NCBI GenBank assembly: GCA_902773165.1
Contig: CACYDO010000030.1
Coordinates: 1-5,082, forward strand
DNA from: an uncultured Ruminococcus sp.
Lineage (GTDB): Bacteria; Bacillota; Clostridia; Oscillospirales; Acutalibacteraceae
Direction: 5' to 3'
Length of the DNA: 5,082 nucleotides
Shown: positions 1 through 5,082 of the stretch, piece after piece
Numbering within the stretch: the stretch's first letter is position 1
Layout of the letters: each line of letters starts with the position of its first letter
Notes under the pieces: model-generated
Seen by the model: the letters and a program-made list of their open reading frames with translations, nothing else
Database searches by the model: none
What the model was told of the DNA's origin: nothing
Translations under genes and position numbers: made by a program

Positions 1-18
1 TTCTCACAATGGTGTATC

Positions 19-41
19 ATGAAAAAGACCGATTTTTTCAT
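19..41. other. A/T-rich inverted repeat at window edge
   Basis: The 8-base arms atgaaaaa (19-26) and tttttcat (34-41) are perfect reverse complements around a 7-base loop. The stem is A/T-rich with no run of T beyond it on either strand, so it is a weak terminator candidate at best. Otherwise bases 1-52 show nothing I can name; a 27-codon frame beginning at 20 has no ribosome binding site and runs into the repeat, so I do not call it a gene. Confidence 0.3.
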
Positions 42-57
42 ATTACACTATTACTCC

Positions 58-280
58 AAAACGCGAAGACCGGGTATGCACCCGGGGACCGTTCCGGGAT
101 AGTAATCTCAAAGCAGACTTGATCTCCGCGTCTTATGATTCACATAAACAACAAAACGCGGAGACCGGATATGCACCCTGGGGCCGTTCCGGGATAGTAA
201 TCTCAAAGCAAACTTGGTCTCCGCGTCTTATGATCCACATAAATAACAAAACGCGAAGACCGGGTATACACGCGGAGACC
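58..280. repeat. 95-base tandem repeat, two full units plus a partial third
   Basis: Unit 1 is 58-152 and unit 2 is 153-247, each exactly 95 bases and identical at 87 of 95 positions; seven of the eight differences are transitions. A third unit starts at 248 and matches unit 1 at 30 of 33 positions until 280, then diverges. Each full unit contains two inverted arms. The right-facing arms are cgcgaagacc (62-71), cgcggagacc (157-166), cgcgaagacc (252-261) and cgcggagacc (271-280). The left-facing arms are gatctccgcg (121-130) and ggtctccgcg (216-225). In unit 2 the arm pair is a perfect 10-base inverted repeat. The spacers alternate between 49 bases (G+C-rich) and 26 bases (A+T-rich). Confidence 0.9.
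70..85. repeat. Small hairpin inside repeat unit 1
   Basis: ccgggt (70-75) and acccgg (80-85) form a perfect 6-base stem around the 4-base loop atgc. In unit 2 the matching positions (165-180) carry changes that break this stem, so it is not kept in both units and is probably less important than the outer arms. Confidence 0.5.
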
Positions 281-300
281 AATTCACCATCACATCAAAG

Positions 301-339
301 CCGCCCGGAACTGCTTGTCGGCGCTTGCCGACCCGGCGG
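301..339 (-). terminator. Possible terminator hairpin after the ATPase gene
   Basis: Immediately past the ATPase stop codon there is a perfect 6-base stem, gtcggc (317-322) with gccgac (327-332), around a 4-base loop. Outer bases ccgcc (301-305) and ggcgg (335-339) can extend it, with bulges. On the minus strand only three T residues follow the G+C-rich stem, so it is an imperfect intrinsic terminator. Its distal half overlaps the conserved end block of the dispersed repeat, so the structure may belong to the repeat rather than to the operon. Confidence 0.4.
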
Positions 340-1284
340 TTAGGATAGGACGCTTGCTAAAAACTGCTTTGCCTTATCTGTTTTCGGATTGCTGAAAATC
401 TCCTCTGGAGTACCTGTTTCAAGTATTTTACCATCCGCCATAAATACTACGCGGTCGGCTACCTCTTTGGCAAATCCCATCTCATGAGTTACAACAGCCA
501 TCGTCATGCCCTCGCGCGCAAGATTTTTCATTACATCAAGAACCTCGCCTACCATTTCGGGGTCAAGCGCCGATGTCGGCTCGTCAAAAAGCATTACATC
601 GGGCTGCATGCAAAGCGCTCTTACAATCGCTATTCTCTGCTTCTGACCGCCCGAAAGCTGCGATGGATACGCATCTGCCCTGTCGTCAAGCCCTACGCGC
701 TTTAATAGCTCGTGCGCCTTCTTCTCGGCTTCTTCCTTACTCATTTTAAGGAGCTTCATGGGAGCGATCGTGATATTTTTCATGATCGTCATATGCGGAA
801 ACAGATTAAAATGCTGGAAAACCATTCCCATTTTCTGCCTGTGAACATTGATATCGACATGCTTATCAAGCATATTTACTCCCTCGAAGATAATCTCGCC
901 GCTTGTCGGCATTTCGAGAAGATTGAGCGAGCGCAGAAACGTCGATTTACCCGATCCGGAAGGTCCGATAATAACAACGACTTCTCCCTTTTCAATATTC
1001 ATGCTTACGCCGTCAAGTGCATGGAGAGAGCCGTAATGCTTCTCTAAGTTTCTCACCATAATGAGGCTTTCCGACATTGTGCCGCCCTCAGCTTCGACAG
1101 TGATCTCGGGCTTTAGCTCCTTTTGGCGTTCTTCCTTCGTTTCAGGCGCGGAAGATACGACTGCTTCTGCGGCGGATCCCGAGGAGTCTTTCTTCTCATT
1201 TTTCTCCTCTTTCTCCATATCGGCAGACTGATTTTTCTTTACTTCTTCGGGCTGAGCCGATTTCTTTTTCTTCTTAGTGCTCAC
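340..1284 (-). CDS. Polar amino-acid ABC transporter ATPase with N-terminal extension
   Basis: This is the ATP-hydrolysing subunit of a polar amino-acid importer (GlnQ/HisP family), acting at the inner face of the membrane with the permease encoded just upstream. The 314 residues carry all the ABC motifs: Walker A GPSGSGKST at 107-115, Q-loop glutamine 157, signature LSGGQ at 210-214, Walker B with Asp234-Glu235, D-loop SALD at 238-241 and switch His267. The family core is about 240 residues and starts near residue 70-76 (MSESLIMVRNLEKHYG). The first 69 residues are therefore extra: a hydrophilic stretch rich in Lys, Glu, Ser and Ala, probably disordered. The start is GTG, chosen because a perfect AAGGAGG lies 10 bases upstream. 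A second start at Met70 has GAGGG 7 bases upstream and would give a normal-sized protein. The gene overlaps the permease gene by 11 bases, suggesting coupled translation. The exact substrate cannot be read from the sequence. Confidence 0.93.
   Translation of the reverse strand: MSTKKKKKSAQPEEVKKNQSADMEKEEKNEKKDSSGSAAEAVVSSAPETKEERQKELKPEITVEAEGGTMSESLIMVRNLEKHYGSLHALDGVSMNIEKGEVVVIIGPSGSGKSTFLRSLNLLEMPTSGEIIFEGVNMLDKHVDINVHRQKMGMVFQHFNLFPHMTIMKNITIAPMKLLKMSKEEAEKKAHELLKRVGLDDRADAYPSQLSGGQKQRIAIVRALCMQPDVMLFDEPTSALDPEMVGEVLDVMKNLAREGMTMAVVTHEMGFAKEVADRVVFMADGKILETGTPEEIFSNPKTDKAKQFLASVLS
1085..1089 (-). promoter_or_regulatory. Possible internal ribosome binding site of the ATPase gene
   Basis: GAGGG on the minus strand lies 7 bases before an in-frame ATG (1075-1077, Met70), exactly where GlnQ-family proteins normally begin. 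It could drive a shorter form lacking the charged extension, but it may be chance, since the codons here read Glu-Gly-Gly. Confidence 0.3.
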
Positions 1285-1999
1285 TGTTTCTCAGCCTCCT
1301 TTCAAGGATAGATACAAGCTTCGTAAGTATCAGCACGATCACGAGATAGATCAGCGCAACGGCGATCAAAGGAAGGAACGCGTCAAAGGTACGTCCTCTG
1401 ATAATGTCGCCGCCCTTAGTCAGATCCTGCAATGCAACGTAACCGGAAACTGACGTTTCCTTTAAAAGAACGATAAACTCGTTGCACAGTGCCGGCAGGA
1501 TATTTTTAAACGCCTGCGGAAGAATTACGTACCACATCGTCTGCGGATAGTTAAAGCCGAGCGAACGTCCTGCTTCAAACTGACCGTTGTCGATCGACAT
1601 TATTCCGGCTCTTACGATCTCTGCAACATAAGCGCCCGAGTTAATTCCGAACGCGCATATCGCAACGACTATTTCGTTTACGCCAAGCGGCGCAAGTATT
1701 ACGAAGTATGTAATCAACAGCTGAACGACAACCGGAGTACCTCTGATAACGGTGAGATACAGCTTAGCCAGAACATTCAGGAAACGCAGCTTTCCGGTTT
1801 TGTCGTGAGTAGCTCTTATGGCGGCTACAAGAAATCCAAGAAGAACGCCGATAACGAGCGCCCCTGCGGTGATCTTCAAGGTTACGCCCAGACCGTTCCA
1901 CAGAAATCTCCAGCGGTTATCGGTAATAAAATCATTGATAAAACGTTCCTTCAGGTTTAAGAACCATTCGGAAAGCGTTTTGACAGCGTAAACAGTCAT
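1274..1999 (-). CDS. Polar amino-acid ABC transporter permease
   Basis: This is the membrane subunit of a polar amino-acid importer (HisM/GlnP family). It probably forms a homodimer, since only one permease gene is present, receiving substrate from the lipoprotein encoded upstream and driven by the ATPase encoded downstream. Counted from the chosen ATG, the protein has 241 residues. It carries the family motif RGTPVVVQL at 86-94 and the cytoplasmic EAA loop at 142-161, whose conserved core EAGRSLG contacts the ATPase. Hydrophobic spans lie near 42-61, 80-103, 107-127, 165-180 and 208-228. The frame can be extended six codons to a TTG at 2017, but that has no ribosome binding site, whereas the ATG at 1997-1999 has GAGGGG five bases upstream. 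The stop lies inside the start of the ATPase gene. Confidence 0.94.
   Translation of the reverse strand: MTVYAVKTLSEWFLNLKERFINDFITDNRWRFLWNGLGVTLKITAGALVIGVLLGFLVAAIRATHDKTGKLRFLNVLAKLYLTVIRGTPVVVQLLITYFVILAPLGVNEIVVAICAFGINSGAYVAEIVRAGIMSIDNGQFEAGRSLGFNYPQTMWYVILPQAFKNILPALCNEFIVLLKETSVSGYVALQDLTKGGDIIRGRTFDAFLPLIAVALIYLVIVLILTKLVSILERRLRNSEH
1295..1301 (-). promoter_or_regulatory. Strong ribosome binding site deciding the GTG start of the ATPase
   Basis: AAGGAGG on the minus strand lies inside the end of the permease gene, 10 bases before the GTG at 1282-1284. Its perfect match supports translation of the long form with the charged N-terminal extension, even though the start codon is not ATG. 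Confidence 0.7.
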
Positions 2000-2004
2000 A
2001 ATTA

Positions 2005-2010
2005 CCCCTC
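2005..2010 (-). promoter_or_regulatory. Ribosome binding site deciding the permease start
   Basis: GAGGGG on the minus strand ends five bases before the ATG at 1997-1999. It favours this ATG over the in-frame TTG at 2015-2017, upstream of which no purine-rich site is seen. Confidence 0.65.
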
Positions 2011-2026
2011 TACTCAATAAATTGGC

Positions 2027-2050
2027 AAAAAGGGCTGCACATGCAGCCCT
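2027..2050 (-). terminator. Intrinsic terminator between binding-protein and permease genes
   Basis: On the minus strand agggctgca and tgcagccct (2031-2039 and 2042-2050) form a perfect 9-base inverted repeat with a tiny loop, effectively 8 pairs around a tetraloop, followed by a run of four to five T. It starts 18 bases past the stop codon of the lipoprotein gene and lies before the permease ribosome binding site. Because no separate promoter is evident for the permease gene, I infer that it acts as a partial terminator, lowering expression of the membrane parts relative to the binding protein, a common arrangement in such operons. Confidence 0.85.
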
Positions 2051-2067
2051 AATAGCCTATATCCTCA

Positions 2068-2916
2068 TTACTCGGCAGGAATATACTTCTCTACGATCTT
2101 GTCAAGCGAACCGTCTTCTTTAAGCTCGGAAAGAGCCTTGTTAATGGCTTCTGTAAGACCCTTATTATCCTTGCTTACAGCGATGGCATACTGCTCGTCT
2201 GCATAGCTTGTATCGAGGATCTTAAGACCATCGTTAGCAGCTACGAATGACTTTGCAGGCTCGTTGTCGATAATAACGGCGTCTACAACACCCGAAGCAA
2301 GAGCTGCAACTGCGTCGTTACCCTTGTTGTATCTCTTAACATTGCCCTCGCCGAGATCGTCTGTTGCATAGATATCGCCTGTTGTGTTCTCCTGAACGCC
2401 TACTGTCTTGCCTTCAAGGTCGTCGGCAGAAGCGATCTCGCTGTCTTCCTTAACGATGATAACCTGAACAGCCGTTGCATAGGAATCTGTAAAGTCGATC
2501 GTCTTAAGTCTGTCTTCCGTTACTGTCATGCCTGCCATACCGATATCAACAGCACCTGTCTGAACAGCGCCGATGATCGAACCGAACTCCATGTCCTTGA
2601 TCTCAAGCTCAACACCAAGCTTATCTGCGATAAGAGCAGCTACCTCTGCGTCGATGCCGATGATCTGCTCGTTCTCGTAATACTCATACGGAGGGAACGA
2701 AGCGTTTGTAGCCATTGTGAGCTTACCTGCCGTCGCATATTTCGGTTCGCCTGCCGGCTCGTCCGTTGTTGCAGAATCGCCTGCTTCTGTTGCTGCCGAC
2801 TGAGTATCGTTCTTACTTTCTGTTTCGCTGCTGCTGTTCTTGTCGCCGCAAGCTGCAAATGCCATAAGCATTGCACCTGCAAGAACAACTGCAAGGATCT
2901 TCTTAAATTTTGTCAT
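2068..2916 (-). CDS. Amino-acid-binding lipoprotein of ABC importer (SBP family 3)
   Basis: This extracellular lipid-anchored receptor catches an amino acid and hands it to the permease encoded downstream. Its 282 residues start with a signal peptide: Lys at 3, 5 and 6, a hydrophobic core at 7-20, and a lipobox FAAC with the lipidated Cys23. A Ser/Thr/Glu-rich linker (about 27-58) follows. The bilobed family-3 domain then runs from about 64 to 280, close to the usual length. Typical landmarks are NASFPPYEY at 71-79, GMTVTEDR at 129-136, ENTTG at 176-180 and VIIDNEP at 214-220. By family analogy Arg136 should bind the alpha-carboxylate and Asp217 the alpha-amino group, which fits an alpha-amino acid. 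The side-chain preference (cystine, glutamine or other) cannot be told from sequence alone. The ATG start has GGAGG eight bases upstream. The gene leads its operon behind its own promoter. Confidence 0.95.
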   Translation of the reverse strand: MTKFKKILAVVLAGAMLMAFAACGDKNSSSETESKNDTQSAATEAGDSATTDEPAGEPKYATAGKLTMATNASFPPYEYYENEQIIGIDAEVAALIADKLGVELEIKDMEFGSIIGAVQTGAVDIGMAGMTVTEDRLKTIDFTDSYATAVQVIIVKEDSEIASADDLEGKTVGVQENTTGDIYATDDLGEGNVKRYNKGNDAVAALASGVVDAVIIDNEPAKSFVAANDGLKILDTSYADEQYAIAVSKDNKGLTEAINKALSELKEDGSLDKIVEKYIPAE

Positions 2917-2935
2917 TTTTCTTTCCTCCAGGATC

Positions 2936-2964
2936 TGCGCAAAATAATATTTTTCCTATGCGCA
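2936..2964. promoter_or_regulatory. Twin TGCGCA palindromes in the leader of the binding-protein gene
   Basis: The self-complementary hexamer tgcgca occurs at 2936-2941 and again at 2959-2964, centres 23 bases apart, in an otherwise A/T-rich leader between the predicted transcription start and the ribosome binding site. The spacing, about two helical turns, could suit an operator. In RNA the two copies could pair as a 6-base stem with a 17-base loop. No known regulator site is recognised. Confidence 0.3.
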
Positions 2965-2984
2965 TTATTAAAATTAGTCATTAA

Positions 2985-3013
2985 ATAATAACACAACAAT
3001 GCCGAGTAGTCAA
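2985..3013 (-). promoter_or_regulatory. Sigma-A-type promoter of the amino-acid transporter operon
   Basis: On the minus strand TTGACT (3008-3013) and TATTAT (2985-2990) are separated by exactly 17 bases, close to the vegetative consensus TTGACA-17-TATAAT. Transcription would start near 2978, giving a leader of about 60 bases before the lipoprotein ATG. That is too short for a T-box or most amino-acid riboswitches, so control is more likely by a protein repressor. The surroundings are strongly A/T-rich. Confidence 0.8.
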
Positions 3014-3025
3014 TAATATTATCAA

Positions 3026-3035
3026 GAATGTATTC
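3026..3035. promoter_or_regulatory. Imperfect palindrome upstream of the promoter
   Basis: gaatgtattc reads as GAAT-2-ATTC and lies 12 bases beyond the -35 box. It resembles arginine-repressor half-sites (TGAAT/ATTCA), but the two halves are two bases apart instead of four, so I do not assign it to that regulator. It may be an operator or chance in A/T-rich DNA. Confidence 0.2.
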
Positions 3036-3141
3036 AAATTTTAACTAATAATAATCGGAAAACCGCGTTTATCCGTCCGGCGATCGGCTTACTTTCACTG
3101 CAAGCTTAAACTGATGTTCGCATATATAAGAATATACGTAA

Positions 3142-3247
3142 ACTCCAAAACGCGGCGACCAACTATTCTCTGCCGTAAGGTTCACCGGAATTGTCAGCGG
3201 CAACTCGCCGCCCAACAAACCGTCACAGCAAAGCCGCCCGGAACCGC
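3142..3247. repeat. Right copy of the dispersed mosaic intergenic repeat
   Basis: The copy begins with actccaaaacgcg (3142-3154), continues as gcgaccaa (3155-3162) and ends with tcaca-g-caaagccgcccggaac-c-gc (3223-3247), matching the blocks at 53-65, 275-282 and 290-314. Unlike the left copy it has no 95-base tandem units. The middle (3163-3222) is unrelated by eye and contains a 5-base hairpin, gcggc (3197-3201) with gccgc (3207-3211). It sits between the stop codon of the upstream transporter ATPase gene and the promoter of the amino-acid operon. The bases 3061-3141 on its left show no gene and no clear structure. Confidence 0.7.
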
Positions 3248-3265
3248 CCCCGTGCGCCTTCCCGG

Positions 3266-4063
3266 TTAATTCTCCAAAAGCATTCTGTCGTTTGAAAGAT
3301 TGGAGCCGCTGACCTCTCTGAACTTTGCAAGAAGCGTTTCAACTGTGAGCTTCTTCTTCTCCTCACCGCTGATATTAAGGATAACCTTGCCGTCATTCAT
3401 CATTATCAGTCTGTTTCCGTGAGTGATAGCGTCGTTCATGTTATGAGTTACCATCAAAGCCGTGAGCTTATTTTCGGAGATGATCTTATCTGAAAGCTCC
3501 AGCACCTTTGCTGCTGTTTTCGGGTCAAGCGCAGCCGTATGCTCGTCAAGAAGAAGAACTCTCGGCTTTTTTATCGTCGCCATAAGAAGCGTTATTGCCT
3601 GGCGCTGACCGCCCGAAAGAAGGCCGACCTTAGCGGTCATTCTGTCCTCAAGGCCGAGATCGAACTGTTTAAGAAGCTCGCGGTATTTTTCGCGCTCTGC
3701 CTTCGTTACGCCCCACGCAAGACCTCTGCGCTTGCCGCGGCGAGCTGCGATGGCGAGATTTTCGTCGATACCCATGTCTGCAACGGTTCCCATTCTTGGA
3801 TCCTGGAAAACTCTGCCTAGAAACGGTGCGCGTTTATGCTCGGGCATACCCGAAACGTCCTGTCCGTCGATCAGTATCATTCCGTTATCCACAGGCCATG
3901 TTCCGGCGATAGAATTGAGCATTGTAGACTTTCCTGCGCCGTTTCCTCCGATGACGGTACAGAAATCTCCGTCTTCAAGCTTCAGATTAACACCGCGCAG
4001 AGCCATTTTCTCGTTTATTGTGCCGGGATTGAACGTCTTATAAACATCTCTTATCTCAAGCAT
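3266..4063 (-). CDS. ABC transporter ATPase, TrpZ-like (partner of ABC_sub_bind systems)
   Basis: This is the ATPase of an importer whose permease is encoded immediately upstream and overlaps it by 8 bases. The 265 residues include Walker A GNGAGKST at 40-47, Q-loop Gln87 (VFQDP), signature LSGGQ at 149-153, Walker B with Asp173-Glu174 and switch His207. The Walker B region reads LLLDEHTAALDP, with His in place of the usual Pro after the catalytic Glu. From memory this variant is typical of the family that pairs with LivHM-like permeases and ABC_sub_bind lipoproteins, so it is not a defect. Relatives include streptococcal TrpZ and the system of the Clostridioides difficile tyrosine-binding lipoprotein CD0873, which suggests, without proving, an aromatic amino acid as substrate. 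The ATG has a perfect AAGGAGG nine bases upstream, inside the permease gene, indicating coupled translation. Confidence 0.9.
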   Translation of the reverse strand: MLEIRDVYKTFNPGTINEKMALRGVNLKLEDGDFCTVIGGNGAGKSTMLNSIAGTWPVDNGMILIDGQDVSGMPEHKRAPFLGRVFQDPRMGTVADMGIDENLAIAARRGKRRGLAWGVTKAEREKYRELLKQFDLGLEDRMTAKVGLLSGGQRQAITLLMATIKKPRVLLLDEHTAALDPKTAAKVLELSDKIISENKLTALMVTHNMNDAITHGNRLIMMNDGKVILNISGEEKKKLTVETLLAKFREVSGSNLSNDRMLLEN

Positions 4064-5042
4064 CCTTCTTCGCCTCCTTCACTTCGACCTTCATGTTCTT
4101 GCTGTTGCGCTTTGCTGCGCGCTTGAAGGAGTTCTTCGACATCTCCTTAAGATTCGGGAACGCAAGGAACAGCGCCACGATAACCGCGGTAAACAGCTTC
4201 GTATCGTCCGTAGGCATTTTCAGCCAAAGGACAATGCCCATTGCGATATAATAGAGAATACCGCCGACAACAACGAATACAAGCTTGATGATAAAGCTGC
4301 TCTTTTTGCGGAAGATAGCGTCGCCGATAACCATTCCGATAATAACGGCAGCAAGACCGATAACGATAGCGCCTCTGCCCATGTTAACGTCTGCAAAGCC
4401 CTGATACTGTGCAAAAAGTGAACCCGAAAGAGCTACCATACCGTTGGAGAGAGAAAGTGCAACTACCTTTGCCGTATTGATATTTATGCCCTGAGCCTTA
4501 CTCATATCGGGGTTGCTGCCCGTTGCTCTGATCGTAGAGCCCATTTCAGTACCAAAATACCAGTACATAAGACCGATAACAACGGCTGCAAATACAAGAC
4601 CGATCAGGATAGCCGCCTTGATATTGCTTGCGCTGAGAATAAGCTGATAATTTCTGTAGCTTACAGGCAGATTCGCCTTACCCATGATGTTGAGGTTGAC
4701 GGAGTAAAGAGCGATCTGCGTTAAAATACCCGAAAGAATATCGGGGATACCAAGCTTTGTGTGGAGCAAGCCTGTTATAAGACCTGCAAGAAGGCCGGAA
4801 GCAAGCGCAACGATCGCGGCAAGCCACGCCGGAGAGCCGTTGATTATCATAACCGCAGTTACAGCGCCGCCTGTTGCAAACGAGCCATCTACCGTAAGAT
4901 CTGCGAAATTAAGAAGTCTGAACGTGATAAAAAGACCGAGAGCCATAAGTCCCCAGATTATACCCTGAGCGATATTGCCGGGCAGCTGAGAAACGAACGT
5001 CATCGGATTTAATGACGAAAAATATTCAAGTATTGAACCCAT
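4056..5042 (-). CDS. ABC transporter permease, TrpY-like (LivHM-type fold)
   Basis: This integral membrane subunit belongs to the BPD_transp_2 group and pairs with the overlapping ATPase gene downstream. The 328 residues contain about eight or nine hydrophobic spans, near 24-42, 55-69, 72-92, 103-120, 142-163, 191-210, 224-241, 250-273 and 283-296. A cytoplasmic coupling loop, MGSTIRATGSNPDMSKAQGI (167-186), matches the pattern of this family. The N-terminal motif FRLLNFADLTVDGSF (41-55) is also characteristic. The tail after residue 300 is hydrophilic and very rich in Lys, with a few Arg and Glu, somewhat longer than needed for the fold. The ATG start has a moderate GGTGGG site upstream. The expected substrate-binding lipoprotein gene is not downstream, so it probably precedes this gene beyond the right edge. 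Confidence 0.9.
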   Translation of the reverse strand: MGSILEYFSSLNPMTFVSQLPGNIAQGIIWGLMALGLFITFRLLNFADLTVDGSFATGGAVTAVMIINGSPAWLAAIVALASGLLAGLITGLLHTKLGIPDILSGILTQIALYSVNLNIMGKANLPVSYRNYQLILSASNIKAAILIGLVFAAVVIGLMYWYFGTEMGSTIRATGSNPDMSKAQGININTAKVVALSLSNGMVALSGSLFAQYQGFADVNMGRGAIVIGLAAVIIGMVIGDAIFRKKSSFIIKLVFVVVGGILYYIAMGIVLWLKMPTDDTKLFTAVIVALFLAFPNLKEMSKNSFKRAAKRNSKNMKVEVKEAKKDA

Positions 5043-5082
5043 TTATCCCACCGTTTTCTATGTATATTCCGTAATATGAAAA
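5043..5082. other. Right-edge leader of the permease gene
   Basis: Forty bases are visible upstream of the permease start. On the minus strand they hold GGTGGG five bases before the ATG and a small 5-base inverted repeat, atatt (5064-5068) with aatat (5073-5077). No promoter can be called in so short a stretch, and cotranscription with a gene beyond the edge is likely. Confidence 0.3.

Larger units (their letters stand above)
53..314. repeat. Left copy of a dispersed mosaic intergenic repeat
   Basis: This stretch starts with actccaaaacgcg (53-65) and ends with tcaca-t-caaagccgcccggaac-t-gc (290-314). The same two boundary blocks occur in the same order and orientation at 3142-3154 and 3223-3247, identical over 13 of 13 and 23 of 25 bases. 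Near its right part, cgcggagaccaa (271-282) also matches cgcggcgaccaa (3151-3162) at 11 of 12 positions. The interior differs between copies; here it holds a 95-base tandem repeat. Reading frames crossing it look accidental because they translate repeat sequence and lack ribosome binding sites. It lies directly downstream of the amino-acid transporter operon and is best described as an interspersed non-coding element of unknown type. Confidence 0.75.

Noticed and set aside
53..314. Repeats as a CRISPR array
   Set aside because: The 95-base period consists of nearly identical whole units; there are no unique spacers between short constant repeats and no cas genes nearby.
119..343. Open frame of 74 codons on the plus strand across the left intergenic region
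   Set aside because: It translates the 95-base repeat, has no ribosome binding site, runs into the end of the ATPase gene on the other strand and contains no recognisable domain.
2000..2017. TTG start of the permease gene at 2017
   Set aside because: No ribosome binding site precedes it, whereas the ATG at 1997-1999 has GAGGGG five bases upstream and gives a normal family N-terminus.
2917..2978. Riboswitch or T-box in the leader of the binding-protein gene
   Set aside because: The predicted leader is only about 60 bases, with no specifier hairpin or T-box consensus sequence.
3026..3035. Arginine-repressor box
   Set aside because: The half-sites resemble the consensus, but the spacing is two bases rather than four and no second box is seen.
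3530..3550. His instead of Pro after the catalytic Glu in Walker B of the TrpZ-like ATPase
   Set aside because: The variant DEHTAALDP is, from memory, usual in this ATPase family, so it is not a sign of inactivation.
3539..4126. Plus-strand open frames opposite the ATPase gene
   Set aside because: They are antisense shadows of a well-supported ABC ATPase gene with no ribosome binding sites or domains.

Overview
All five real genes in this window lie on the minus strand and belong to two ABC-transporter gene clusters. Read in the direction of transcription, from right to left, the first cluster enters from beyond the right edge. It holds a LivHM-like permease (4056-5042) overlapping its ATPase (3266-4063). 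This pair resembles the TrpY/TrpZ type that works with an ABC_sub_bind lipoprotein in streptococci and clostridia. The binding-protein gene is not in the window and is probably just past the right edge.

After a 349-base gap comes a complete polar amino-acid uptake operon: a binding lipoprotein (2068-2916), a HisM/GlnP-type permease (1274-1999) and a GlnQ-type ATPase (340-1284). A clear sigma-A-type promoter precedes the lipoprotein gene. A compact intrinsic terminator between the lipoprotein and permease genes probably lets the binding protein be made in excess. The permease and ATPase genes overlap by 11 bases. The ATPase carries an unusual Lys/Glu-rich N-terminal extension of about 70 residues.

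The two non-coding stretches (1-339 and 2917-3265) share a dispersed repeat. Both copies begin with the same 13 bases (actccaaaacgcg) and end with a nearly identical 25-base block just beyond a stop codon. The left copy contains a 95-base tandem repeat, present twice plus a partial third unit, built of alternating inverted arms (cgcggagacc / ggtctccgcg). This mosaic layout recalls REP/BIME elements of other bacteria and is the least explained part of the window.

The lipobox-bearing binding lipoprotein, strong AAGGAGG ribosome binding sites, a TTGACT-17-TATTAT promoter and the gene families all point to a Gram-positive Firmicute, probably a gut clostridium. A Ruminococcaceae/Oscillospiraceae relative is a guess from general character, not from a marker gene. 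No phage, defence, CRISPR, tRNA or rRNA genes were seen.
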